In this document: piece after piece, positions 6,221 to 16,000 of the stretch | Numbering within the stretch: the first letter of the stretch is position 1 | How the letters are laid out: each line of letters starts with the position of its first letter | Origin: DATJOQ01 sp050010455 | GTDB lineage: Bacteria; Desulfobacterota; Binatia; Binatales; Binataceae | Assembly: GCA_050010455.1 (NCBI GenBank) | Contig: JBEKLA010000155.1 | Location: forward strand, 1-16,576 | DNA length: 16,576 nt | Direction: 5' to 3' | Translations under genes and position numbers: made by a program | The notes under the pieces: generated by a model | The model's database searches: none | Seen by the model: the letters and a program-made list of their open reading frames with translations, nothing else | Told to the model about the DNA's origin: nothing

Positions 6221-7578
6221 GCGGGCAGCGGAGCGGCTGGTTAATCGGAATCGCGATGGTAGCGTTGATCGCGATTGCGGCTTGCGCGCGGCCGTGCGCC
6301 GCGATCGAGATCACGCGCCTCAAGCTCAGCAACGGCGCCGTTCTTCTGGTCTCCGAACAGCATCAACTGCCGATGGTCACGATCGCGATGGCGTTCGACG
6401 CGGGATCGCGGCGCGATCCAAAGGGCAAAGAGGGATTAGCCAGTCTCACTGCCGAGAGTCTGAGCGAAGGAACCAGGCAGCTGACTGCCGAGCAACTTAA
6501 CCAGAAGATCGATTTCATGGGCAGTTCCCTTGGCACCTCGGCGGGCCAGGATTACGCCAGCGCCGGGATGACCTCGCTCAAGCGCTATTTCCCCGATACT
6601 CTGCATTTGCTCGCCAGCGTGCTCACCAGCCCTGCGCTTCGCGACGACGACATCCTGCGCAAGCGCGGCGAACAACTCGCGGACTTGAGCTCCGAGGAAG
6701 AGCAGCCCGCCTACGTCGCCGAGCGCGACTTCAACAAACTGCTCTTCGGCGACGAGCCTTACGGCCACCTGTCCAGCGGCACCCTCGCCTCGGTTAAGCA
6801 GCTCACTCCAGCCGACGTGCGCGCCTTCTACCGCCAGTATTATCATCTCGGCGACGCGATTATCGCCGTCGCTGGAGACGTCAAGGCCGACGAGGTTAAA
6901 AACGCGATCGAGCAGGAGCTGAAAGGCTTGCAGGGCGCGGTCGAACCTCAGCCCACGCCGCCGGCGCCGAAGGTCGCGCCCGGCGCGCACGTTACCAAGA
7001 TCGATCGCAACGTCGTCCAGGCCAACCTGACGATGGGATTCGGCGGCATCGCCCGCTCCGATCCCGATTACTACAAGCTGCAGGTGATGAATTACATCCT
7101 GGGCGGCGGCGGTTTCGCTTCGCGTTTGATGAAAACCGTGCGCAGCGAGCACGGACTTGCCTACTCGATAGGTAGCGGTTTCGAGGCCGGACTGTTTCCC
7201 GGATCGTTCCGCGTGGTGCTGCAAACCAAGAATCAAAGCGCCAACGAGGCCGTGAAGCTGATTTTGGAGCAGATGCGCCGGATTCAGAATGAGCCGGTAT
7301 CCGACGCCGAAATTGATTCGGCCAAGAAGTTTATGATCGGCAGCTTCCCGCTTAAGTTCGATCGCCTGAGTTCAATCGCGAGCTTTATGCTTCAGGTCGA
7401 GCTTTACCAGCTCGGCCTGGATTACGCTGACAAGTATCCCAAGATCATCAGCGCGATAACCAAGGACGACGTGCGGAAGGTAGCACGCGAGTACCTGCAT
7501 CCCGACGCCTTCATCCTCGTCGCCGTCGCCAATCAGAGCGAGGCGGCACTCAACGTCGCCAGCGACGTGGCACACTAG
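6217..7578 (+). CDS. M16 family peptidase homologue, non-catalytic subunit
   Basis: This 453-residue M16 protein lacks the zinc site: where HxxEH is expected after the conserved glycine it reads GLASLTAES, with S76, A79 and E80 in place of H, E and H. The C-terminal half keeps the glycine-rich loop GGGGFASRLM and the R309...Y316 pair in VRSEHGLAYS, which in paired M16 enzymes helps bind substrate for the active partner. I infer a heterodimer with the gene before it. The N-terminus is a signal sequence: IAAC (residues 20-23) fits a lipobox, so it may be a lipoprotein, although ordinary cleavage near PCAA is also possible. A good ribosome site, GAGGA at 6206-6210, stands six bases before the ATG inside the end of the upstream gene. 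Confidence 0.92.
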   Translation: MSGQRSGWLIGIAMVALIAIAACARPCAAIEITRLKLSNGAVLLVSEQHQLPMVTIAMAFDAGSRRDPKGKEGLASLTAESLSEGTRQLTAEQLNQKIDFMGSSLGTSAGQDYASAGMTSLKRYFPDTLHLLASVLTSPALRDDDILRKRGEQLADLSSEEEQPAYVAERDFNKLLFGDEPYGHLSSGTLASVKQLTPADVRAFYRQYYHLGDAIIAVAGDVKADEVKNAIEQELKGLQGAVEPQPTPPAPKVAPGAHVTKIDRNVVQANLTMGFGGIARSDPDYYKLQVMNYILGGGGFASRLMKTVRSEHGLAYSIGSGFEAGLFPGSFRVVLQTKNQSANEAVKLILEQMRRIQNEPVSDAEIDSAKKFMIGSFPLKFDRLSSIASFMLQVELYQLGLDYADKYPKIISAITKDDVRKVAREYLHPDAFILVAVANQSEAALNVASDVAH

Positions 7579-7591
7579 CGATCGCCGGCCG

Positions 7592-8125
7592 ATGCTGATT
7601 TACAGCATCGGCCATTCGACTCATCCGATCGAACGCTTCGCCGAGCTGCTGCGCGCGCATCAAATCGCGCTCGTAGCGGACGTGCGATCGTTTCCCGCTT
7701 CGCGGCGCTACCCGCACTTCAATTCCGCCGGGCTGGAACGCTCTCTCGCCGAAGGAGAAATCCGCTACCGATGGTTCAAGCGGCTCGGCGGGCGCCGTCA
7801 CGGAGTTCGGCCCGATTCGCCCCACGTGGCGTGGCGCAATGATGCGTTTCACTCCTACGCCGATTACACCGATACCGACGAATTTCAGGCTGGACTCGAT
7901 GCGCTGCTCGAAGAGGCCGCCACCGCGGCAACCGCTTTTATGTGCGCCGAGGGCCTGTGGTGGCGATGCCATCGCCGGCTGATATCGGATCGGATTCTGA
8001 TGCGCGGCCATCGTGTCCGCCACATCATGCCCGACGCCAGCCTGGTCGACCACGAGCTACCCTCGTTCGCGCAAATCGTCGCAGGCCGTCTGCTATACAA
8101 CGGCCCCAACGAAGAGACTTCTTAA
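7592..8125 (+). CDS. DUF488 family protein
   Basis: This 177-residue soluble protein is of the DUF488 family, whose biochemical role is not firmly established. Conserved motifs are SIGHST at residues 5-10, DVRSFPASRRYPHFN at 30-44 and the cysteine-containing MCAEGLWWRCHR at 117-128, which matches the family's CAE...CHR signature. No signal peptide or membrane segment is seen, and the length is normal for the family. It starts 13 bases after the M16 pair on the same strand and is probably the last gene of that operon, though no clear Shine-Dalgarno precedes the ATG. Any link to the periplasmic peptidases is positional only. Confidence 0.9.
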   Translation: MLIYSIGHSTHPIERFAELLRAHQIALVADVRSFPASRRYPHFNSAGLERSLAEGEIRYRWFKRLGGRRHGVRPDSPHVAWRNDAFHSYADYTDTDEFQAGLDALLEEAATAATAFMCAEGLWWRCHRRLISDRILMRGHRVRHIMPDASLVDHELPSFAQIVAGRLLYNGPNEETS

Positions 8126-8166
8126 CCGCCGCTTGGGGATATGGCATCGAGCGATGTCCCGAAGGC

Positions 8167-8202
8167 TGTCATTCCGAGCGCAGTCCGCGAAGCGAGGAAT
8201 CC
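8167..8202. repeat. Short dispersed-repeat-like element with dyad symmetry
   Basis: TGTCATTCCGAGCG followed by GCGAAGCGAGGAATCC lies in the 95-base gap between two convergent genes. ATTCC and GGAAT can pair around an imperfect inner dyad. I recall near-identical 'CATTCCGAGCG...GCGAGGAATC' sequences as dispersed intergenic repeats in Acidobacteria and deltaproteobacterial genomes. Only one copy occurs in this window, so its repeat status rests on recall. No T-run follows on either strand, so it is not an ordinary intrinsic terminator. Confidence 0.45.
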
Positions 8203-8220
8203 CGGATGGCCGCTCGGCAC

Positions 8221-9954
8221 TTACGCCGCGGCGCGATGGCTGAGCGCCTGGCGCAGGAACTGCCCGGTGTAGGATTCCGCCGTTGCCGCGATCTGCTCCG
8301 GCGTGCCCTTGGCCACGACCTTGCCGCCGCGATCACCGCCCTCGGGACCGAGATCAATTACGTAATCAGCGGTCTTAATCACTTCGAGGTTGTGCTCGAT
8401 AATCACGATCGTGTTGCCGGCGTCGGCCAGGCGGCCCAGCACGTCGAGCAGTTTCTTGATGTCGTCGAAATGCAGCCCGGTGGTCGGTTCGTCGAGGATA
8501 TACATCGTGCGGCCGGTGGCGCGCCGCGCCAGTTCCTTGGCGAGCTTGATACGCTGAGCCTCGCCGCCCGAGAGCGTATTCGCCGACTGGCCGAGATGGA
8601 TATAGCCGAGGCCGACGTCGCGCAAGGTTTCGAGCTTGTTGCGAATCGGCGGCACGCTGCCCATGAATTCGAGCGCGCCGAGCACGGTCATGTCGAGCAC
8701 CTCGGCGATATTCTTGCCCTTGTACTGGATTTCGAGCGTGTCGCGATTGTAGCGCTTGCCGCCGCACACTTCGCACGAGACGTAAACGTCGGGCAGGAAG
8801 TGCATCTCGATCGTGATGATACCGTCGCCCTGGCACGCCTCGCATCGCCCGCCCTTGACGTTGAACGAAAAGCGCCCCGGCCCGTAGCCGCGCATCCGCG
8901 CCTCGGGCAGTTGCGCGAACAGCTCGCGGATATGCGTAAACAGGTTGGTGTAGGTGGCGGGATTCGAGCGCGGCGTGCGCCCGATCGGGCTCTGATCGAC
9001 GTGGATCACTTTGTCCAGATGCTCCACGCCTTCGATACTTTTGTAAGCGCCCACGCGCTCGTGGCTGCGATTGAGCTTCTGCGCCAGCGCGCGATAGAGC
9101 GTATCGAGCACCAGCGTCGATTTGCCCGAGCCGGAGACGCCCGTGATGCAGGTCGTCACGCCGAGCGGAAACGCCACCGTCAGATCGCGCAAGTTGTTCT
9201 CGCGCGCGCCCTTGATCGTGAGCCATCGCCCGCTCAGCACGCGCCGCCGCGCCGGCACCGGGATTTCCAGCTCGCCCGATAGATACCTGCCGGTCAGCGA
9301 GTCCGGATTGCGCATCACTTCCTTGGGCGTGCCCTGCGCCACGAGATAGCCGCCATGGATACCGGCGCCCGGTCCCATGTCGATCAGATGGTCGGCCTCG
9401 AGGATCGTTTCGCGATCGTGTTCGACCACCAGCACGCTGTTGCCGAGATCGCGCAAGCGCTTGAGCGTGGTCAGCAGCCGCGCGTTGTCGCGCTGATGGA
9501 GCCCGATCGAGGGCTCATCCAGGATGTACAGCACGCCGACCAGGCTCGACCCGATCTGAGTGGCAAGCCGGATACGCTGGCCCTCGCCGCCCGACAGCGT
9601 CGCCGAGGCGCGCTCGAGCGTCAGGTAGTCGAGGCCGACGTCGGCCATGAACGCCAGCCGCTCGCGAATCTCCTTCAGAATCAGCCGCGCGATCTCGGCT
9701 TCCTGTGCGGTCATTTTCGGCGCGGCAAAAAATTGCAGCGCCTCCTTGACCGACATCCCCGTCGCCTCGTTGATCGATTTCCCGTTGAAGCGCACGCACA
9801 GGCTCTCTTTCTTGAGCCGCGTGCCGTGGCAATCCGGACACGGCCGCATGTTCATGTACGCTTCGAGCATCTCGCGGATACTCTCCGACTCGGTCTCCTT
9901 GTAGCGGCGATCGAGCCATTCGAGCACTCCCTCGAAAGGCTGCGAATAGCTTTG
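8221..9954 (-). pseudogene. uvrA: UvrA excinuclease subunit A, 3' part (frame-disrupted gene)
   Basis: This is the C-terminal ~578 residues of UvrA, the DNA damage recognition ATPase of nucleotide excision repair. From QSYSQPFEGVLEW onward it matches the family without gaps. In order it holds the first ABC signature LSGGEGQR with Walker B ILDEPSIGLH, the second Walker A GVSGSGKST, the zinc module CEACQGDG...CEVCGGKRYN, the second signature LSGGEAQR, Walker B ILDEPTTGLH and a normal C-terminus. It is in a different frame from the 5' part (9852-10982). The frame stays open further upstream (to about 10623), but that stretch is antisense-like nonsense. Unless the break is an assembly error, this part has no natural start and full UvrA is not made. 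Confidence 0.85.
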
Positions 9955-10982
9955 CGCACCTTGGCGGGCAGCGTCTTCCACGGTTGATCGAGATCGAACT
10001 TGTAATGCAGCGCCAGCGACTCCAGCACCGGCGCCATGTTTTGCGCCGCCCACGGAGCGATCGCGCCGTCGGCCAGGCTCAGATCCTCGTTCTGCACGAT
10101 CAGTTCGGGATCGAAGTACATCGCCGATCCGATTCCCGAGCAGGTGGCGCAGGCGCCGTGCGGACTGTTGAAGGAAAACATCCGCGGCGTGATCTCCGGG
10201 TAGGAAATTCCGCAATCGACGCACGCGAAACGCTGGCTGAAGTAGGCGCCCTGCTCGCCTTTGTCCTCGACGCGTTCGATCTTGAGCAAATCCTGGCCGT
10301 ACCTGAACGCGACTTCGAGCGAATCCGACAGCCGCTTCTCGATCCCCGGGCGAATCGCCAGCCGATCGACGATCACCTCGATCGTGTGGCGCTGATTCTT
10401 GTTGAGTTGCGGCTCTTCGCCGAGCGCGTACAGCCGCTCGTCGATCTTGACCCGCACGAAACCGGCGCGCCGCAACTCGGCAAGCTCCTTGCGATACTCG
10501 CCCTTGCGCCCGCGCACGATCGGCGCCAGCACGTGGATACGCGTGCCCTCGGGCCACGCCATGATCCGGTCGACGATCTGCTGCACGCTCTGCGGCGCAA
10601 TCTCTTTGCCGCATTGATAGCAAAACGGGCGCCCCGCACGCGCGTACAGCAGCCGCAGGTAATCGTAGATCTCGGTGATCGTGCCGACGGTTGAGCGCGG
10701 ATTGCGCGAGGTGGTCTTTTGCTCGATCGAGATCGCCGGCGACAACCCCTCGATCGAGTCGACGTCCGGCTTCTCCATCTGCTCCAGGAACTGGCGCGCA
10801 TACGCGGAAAGCGATTCCACGTAGCGGCGCTGGCCCTCGGCGTAGATAGTGTCGAAGGCGAGCGACGACTTGCCCGAACCAGAGAGCCCGGTTATCACCA
10901 CCAGGCGGTCGCGCGGAATCTCGAGATCGATATTCTTGAGATTGTGCTCGCGCGCCCCTTTGATAATTATGCGGTCAGCCAT
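9852..10982 (-). pseudogene. uvrA: UvrA excinuclease subunit A, 5' part (frame-disrupted gene)
   Basis: This is the N-terminal part of UvrA. Residues 1-346 match the family: Walker A GLSGSGKSS (32-40), the typical YAEGQRRYVESLSAYARQF, RSTVGTITEIYDYLR, and a zinc module with C254, C257, C278 and C281. After VRKAI (residue 346) the frame turns to nonsense (RSLSRECSNGS...) and stops at 9852. In E. coli UvrA about 25 residues, beginning LYGSG, lie between the matching points; here they are missing. The span 8221-10982 is 2762 bases, not a multiple of three and about 60 short of a 940-codon gene, which fits a small out-of-frame deletion. The ATG at 10982 follows pdxA by 10 bases, with AGGG as a modest ribosome site. 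Confidence 0.85.
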
Positions 10983-10992
10983 CGCTGCCCTG

Positions 10993-12030
10993 CTAATCCG
11001 CGCGCGAAGCCCGATGATCGCGGCGCGCGGCTGCCCTCCACGCGTACTCGATCGCCGCTATCATGCTGTCCGCGTTCGCCTTGCCCGTGCCCGCGATACT
11101 GTAGGCGGTGCCGTGATCGGGCGAAGTGCGGACGATCGGCAGCCCCAGCGTGATATTCACGGCGCGATCGAACTCCAGGGTCTTGAGCGCTATCAGCCCC
11201 TGATCATGATACATCGCAACCGCCGCGTCGAAATCGAAATCGCCATTGAGTCGGATAAACGCGGTATCGGGTGGAAGCGGCCCATACGCATTGATACCGG
11301 AGCGCCGGGCCTGCTCGATCGCCGGAGTGATCGCGCGAATCTCCTCGTTGCCGAACAGTCCGTTCTCGCCGGCATGAGGATTGAATCCCAATACCGCCAG
11401 GCGCGGGCGCGCGATTCCCATCTCGCTGCGCAAGTGATGGTTCATCAGCCGGATAGTTTGAAAGACGCGCTCCCGATTCAACATCCGCGACACGCGCGCC
11501 AATCCGACATGCACGGTCACCAGTACCAGCTTCAGCCGCTCGCCCGCGAACATCATCCGCCACAGGCGCGTGCGCGAAGTCTTGGCCAGCAGCTCCGAGT
11601 GGCCCGGAAAATGAAAGCCGGCGCGATTCAGCCATTCCTTGCTGATCGGCGCCGTCACCAAACCCGAAGCCTCGCCCGCCAAGGCCATCGCTGTGCCCTT
11701 CACGATATAATTATAGGCCGCCTTGGCGCCCTCCACGCTCGGAGCGCCGGGCCGCATCGCGGCGGCGGAAAGTTCGCTCAGGCATAGCACCGGCAATCCC
11801 CGCGAGAGCGTTCGCGGACGCTCTCCCGATTGCCACGCATAAGGTTCGGGCGCCTCACGCAGACGCCGCGCGGCGGCGCGCATCGCGCCGATGTCGCCGA
11901 CGACCACCATCGCCGGGACAGGCCGCTTGCGCGCCAGTCGACTGGCTGCTTTCAGGATTACTTCGGGGCCGACTCCGGCTGGATCGCCCATACTGATCGC
12001 CAGCGGGAGCAGCTTTCCTCTCGACGCCAT
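10993..12030 (-). CDS. pdxA: 4-hydroxythreonine-4-phosphate dehydrogenase PdxA
   Basis: PdxA oxidises 4-phosphohydroxy-L-threonine with NAD(P)+ in the DXP-dependent pyridoxal 5'-phosphate (vitamin B6) pathway, in the cytoplasm. The 345 residues are about the usual length. Family motifs in order are MGDPAGVGPEV (14-24), TAPISKE (126-132), PGHSELLAK (142-150), NPHAGENGLFG (217-227), YHDQGLIALK (274-283) and RTSPDHGTAYSIAGTGKA (301-318). The divalent-metal ligands expected from the E. coli enzyme are present as H174, H219 and H275. The ATG at 12030 lies three bases after the surA-like stop codon, so translation is probably coupled, and there is no strong ribosome site of its own. PdxA following SurA is a known conserved order, as in E. 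coli. Confidence 0.96.
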   Translation of the reverse strand: MASRGKLLPLAISMGDPAGVGPEVILKAASRLARKRPVPAMVVVGDIGAMRAAARRLREAPEPYAWQSGERPRTLSRGLPVLCLSELSAAAMRPGAPSVEGAKAAYNYIVKGTAMALAGEASGLVTAPISKEWLNRAGFHFPGHSELLAKTSRTRLWRMMFAGERLKLVLVTVHVGLARVSRMLNRERVFQTIRLMNHHLRSEMGIARPRLAVLGFNPHAGENGLFGNEEIRAITPAIEQARRSGINAYGPLPPDTAFIRLNGDFDFDAAVAMYHDQGLIALKTLEFDRAVNITLGLPIVRTSPDHGTAYSIAGTGKANADSMIAAIEYAWRAAARRDHRASRAD

Positions 12031-12033
12031 CGC

Positions 12034-13032
12034 TTAGAGGAACGTCTCCACGTGATGGCCCTTGGCTAGATCTTCCTCCATCCAGCGCTTGAGATACTTC
12101 TGGGTGGCCTCATCTTCGAGCCGGTCGCGGATATCGTCGTGCACCTGGCTGAGCGGCACGACGCCGGGCCGCTGATGCTGCTCGACCTCGACGATATGGA
12201 AGCCGTGGCTGGTCTCCACGACATCCGAGACTTGCCCCGCGTCGAGCTTCGCAATCGCGGTTCGGATTTGATCCAGGATTTCATCGGGAGCAAACGTGCC
12301 CAGCGCGCCGCCCTTGGAGGCTGAATCGTCATCCGAATTATCCCGGGCCAGTTCGGCGAAATTCTCGCCCGCGACGGCCCGCTTGCGCAGCGCTTCGGCC
12401 TTTTTGTGGGCCGCATCCCGCTGCGCCGCAGTCGCGTTGGCGGGAACGGCGACCAGGATTTGCGCCAACTCGAACTTTTCCTCTTTGACCGTAAACTCCT
12501 GCTGGTGGGACTTATAGTAAGCGTCGATCTGGTCGGATGTGACGTTGATCTTCTGGCGCACGCGATGCTCGAGCAGCTCCATCTTTTCGAGCTCGGTCTT
12601 GACGTGCTTGCGATAAGAGGCCCAGGTCATGCCGTTACGAGTCACCTCGGCTTTAAACTGCTCTTCGGATATGTGATCTTTTTCTCTGATTTTGTCGATA
12701 TAGCGGTCGATCGCGCGCTCGCCGATCTGGCTGCTGAAGCTATCCAGCTCCATTTCCATCAGCTTGGCCCGGATTAATCCCTGCAGCGCCTCACGCCGGG
12801 TCGCAACGCTCTGCGGATCGTCATCCTGGGGCAACTTGATACCCACGGCGGAGCTAAATTTCTGGAGGTCGCGCATCGTCAGCGGTTCGCCGTCGACACT
12901 GGCAACGATCGCGTCCATCGATTGCCCGGCGCCGGCCCGGACGGGAAACGCCAGCGCGAGCATCGCGCACGCCGCCGCGATCAGTGGCCATCGCCAAATG
13001 CCCCCGCGCAGCCAGTGCTTTCGTGAATTCAT
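12034..13032 (-). CDS. SurA-like periplasmic peptidyl-prolyl isomerase/chaperone
   Basis: This is a periplasmic chaperone with a PpiC/parvulin prolyl isomerase domain, expected to help fold outer-membrane proteins. The 332 residues begin with a basic N-terminus and a Sec signal (WPLIAAACAMLALAFPVRAGA, about 15-35). A SurA-type helical N-domain follows, opening IVASVDGEPLTMRDL (42-56). A single parvulin domain spans about 187-285 (FELAQILV, ASKGGALGTF, VVETSHGFHIVEV), and a C-terminal helix closes the chaperone core. E. coli SurA has two parvulin domains; this shorter one-domain form is common elsewhere. It starts four bases after mfd with AGGCGG just before the ATG. SurA or a generic PpiC chaperone are both fair names; its place before pdxA favours SurA. 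Confidence 0.9.
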   Translation of the reverse strand: MNSRKHWLRGGIWRWPLIAAACAMLALAFPVRAGAGQSMDAIVASVDGEPLTMRDLQKFSSAVGIKLPQDDDPQSVATRREALQGLIRAKLMEMELDSFSSQIGERAIDRYIDKIREKDHISEEQFKAEVTRNGMTWASYRKHVKTELEKMELLEHRVRQKINVTSDQIDAYYKSHQQEFTVKEEKFELAQILVAVPANATAAQRDAAHKKAEALRKRAVAGENFAELARDNSDDDSASKGGALGTFAPDEILDQIRTAIAKLDAGQVSDVVETSHGFHIVEVEQHQRPGVVPLSQVHDDIRDRLEDEATQKYLKRWMEEDLAKGHHVETFL

Positions 13033-13036
13033 CCGC

Positions 13037-16000
13037 CTAATTGGCGAGCTCGCCAGATGCCCGCCCCGTGGAGGCCTCTAATTTTTCACAAGCCGTCAAA
13101 GCCTGCAAGGTCATCTCGATTTCGGCAAATAGCTCCTCGTAATCCCGATTCACAACCGTAACCAGCACCGTACCGTTGGGCCGCAGCCGCATCCTGGTCC
13201 GATTGGCGTCGATCAACGCCCGCAGCAGCGTGCCGTCGATCGGGGCCTGCGGATGGAACTTGAACTCAAGCTCGTTGTTCTTGAGCACGGCATTCATGAT
13301 CATCAGGCTCTTCATCTGGCGGCGGACGTTCATCGCTTTTAGCAGATTCTCGACCAGGCTTGGCACCGGCCCGAACCGATCGCGCATCTCGTCGCGCATC
13401 TCGTCGAGATCCTGCGCCGACTCGGCGCGCGCCATCCGCCGATACAGGATCAGCCGCTCGCGCTCGTCCGGCTCGTACGCTTCCGGGATGTACGCGGGAA
13501 CGCCGAGCGGCTCGAAATCGGGTCGATGGGGCTGGCCGCGCAGCTCCTGGATCGCCTGCTCCATCATCTCGGTGTACAACTCGAAGCCCACCGCCGTAAT
13601 CTGCCCCGATTGCTGGCGGCCGAGCAGGTTGCCCGCGCCGCGCAGCTCGAGGTCATGCATCGCGAGCTTGAATCCGCCGCCGACCTCGACCAGCTCGCGA
13701 ATCACCTCGATGCGGCGCTTGGCGTCGCGCGTGATGATGTGCTCGCCCGGAATCAGCAGATAGGCGTAAGCCTTCTGGCGCGAGCGGCCAACGCGGCCGC
13801 GGAGCTGATAGAGCTGCGCCAGGCCGAAATGATCGGCGCGGTTGATGATAACGGTGTTGGCGTTGGGGATATCGAGGCCCGATTCGATAATCGCCGAACA
13901 CACCAGCAGGTTGGCGCGGTTCTCGATAAAATCGCGCATCACCCGTTCGAGCTCGCGCTCGGGCATCTGGCCGTGCGCGACCACAAGCTTGGCCTCCGGC
14001 ACGACGGCGCGCAGATGGCGCGCGATATATTCGATATTTTCAACGCGGTTATGGACGAAAAACACCTGGCCGCCGCGGTTGAGCTCGCGCAGGATCGCCT
14101 CGCGCAGCAAGCCGTCGTCGAAGTGCGCGACGAAGGTGCGGATCGCCTGGCGATCGACCGGCGGCGTCTGTATCACGGACAGGTCGCGGATACCCAGCAT
14201 CGCCATATGCAGCGTGCGCGGGATCGGCGTGCCGGTCATCGTCAGCACGTCGACCAGCTTGCGCAGCCGCTTGATGCGCTCCTTGTCGGCGACGCCGAAC
14301 CGATGCTCCTCGTCGATAATCAGCAGGCCCAGCCGCTTGAACTCGACGTCACGCTGCAGCAAACGATGGGTTCCTATGACGATATCGACCGCGCCGCGCT
14401 TCAGATCCTCGATCACCGCCTTGTTTTCCTTCGCGCTGCGAAAGCGCGAGATCATCTCGACCCGCACCGGATAATCCTTGAAGCGGGCGCGGAACGTGAG
14501 CCAATGTTGCTCGGCCAGTACCGTGGTCGGCACCAGCATCGCGACCTGCCGCCCGTCCATCACCGCGATCGCCGCCGCACGCAGCGCGACCTCGGTCTTG
14601 CCGAAGCCGGCGTCGCCGCACAGCAGCCGGTCCATCGGCTTGGGCCGCGTCATGTCGCGAATGACGTCGTCGATCGCCGCCAGTTGATCGGGAGTCTCCT
14701 CGAATTCGAAACGCTCGGCGAACTCGTGATAATCGGCGCCCGGATGGGGAAACGCGTGCCCGGTCTCGACTTCGCGCGCGGCGTAGATTTCCAGCAGCTC
14801 CGAGGCCATCTCCAGCACCGCTTCCCTGGTGCGCTTCTTGACCTTCTCCCACGAGCCGCCGCCGAGCTTGTCGAGCTTGGGCTCGGTGCCGTCGCCGCCG
14901 ACGTAGCGCTGCACCAGATTGATCCGCTCGACCGGAACGTAGAGCGTGTCGTTGCCGAGATACTCGAGATTCAGAAAATCGCCTTCGGTGCCCGCGACCT
15001 TGAGATGCTTGAGCCCGCGGTAGACGCCGATTCCGTGGTCGATATGCACCACGTAATCGCTGGGCGACAGCTCTTCGAGGCTTACCAGCAATCCCTTGGC
15101 GGCGGGACGCGTGCGCCGACGCACGCGCGGCTCGCCGAAGATGTCCTCTTCGCTGTAAACGTAGAGCCCGTCGCGCTGCAGCACCGTGCCGGCCGCGATT
15201 TCACCCTCCAGGATCGCCGGGCGGAAGTCGGGCCATTCCAGAAAAGCGCCGAAGCTTTTGGCCTCCGTATTAACCTCGATATCGTAGGCTTCGAGATGGC
15301 GGCGCAGGCGCGCCATCTGGCTCGGCCCTTCAACCACAAACAGCGCCCGGCTCTGGCCGCGGCGGACTTCCTTGAGCTCGGCCGCCAGCGGCTCGAACGT
15401 CACCACCTTTTGCGGATCGCCCGGCCCGCCGCCGGCGAGCTTGAGGCTTGGCTCGCATTTGATTTCGATCGGCTCGGCATAGCCTTCGCGCGGGTTCGCG
15501 ATCGTCACCAGAGATCCCACCTCGACGCCCTTGCGCGACGCCATCTGATGCTCGAACTCGCCGGCCGCCAGATAGAGCGTCTCCGGCGCCGGATAGAACG
15601 CGGGCTTGGCCTGCCTGTGCGCCGCTTCAGTCTCGATCTGCGCGGCGAAACGCTCGGCCTCGGCGCGCACGCGCCCCGGCTCGACGATCCAGAGAATCGT
15701 GTCGTCGGGCAAATAATCGAAGACGGTTTCAAGCGGACGCTCTTCGACCAGCGGCATCAGCAGCTCGACGCCCGGGAACAGCAGTCCGGTCTCGAGCGTC
15801 TCGGCCAGCTCGCCCGCCTCTTTGCGCACCAGGCCGATTTCCGCGGCGCGCAGCGCGACGCGCTGGCGCAGCTTCTCGTTCTTGAGCGCAGCCGCGGGGA
15901 TAAACCGCGTCGGGATGATCGTCGCTTCGAGGATTTCGTCCAGCGAGCGCTGATTGCCGGATTCGAAAGGTCGAATCGAACTCAGCACGTCGCCGTCGAA

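Noticed and set aside
8104..8138. CCCCAA...TTGGGG inverted repeat after the DUF488 gene as a terminator
   Set aside because: The 6-bp arms are 23 bases apart, one lies inside the coding end, and no T-run follows.
7942..9987. Long plus-strand frames opposite uvrA (7942-9282 and 9355-9987)
   Set aside because: They are antisense to clear UvrA sequence and show the same H/R/Q/V-rich shadow composition.
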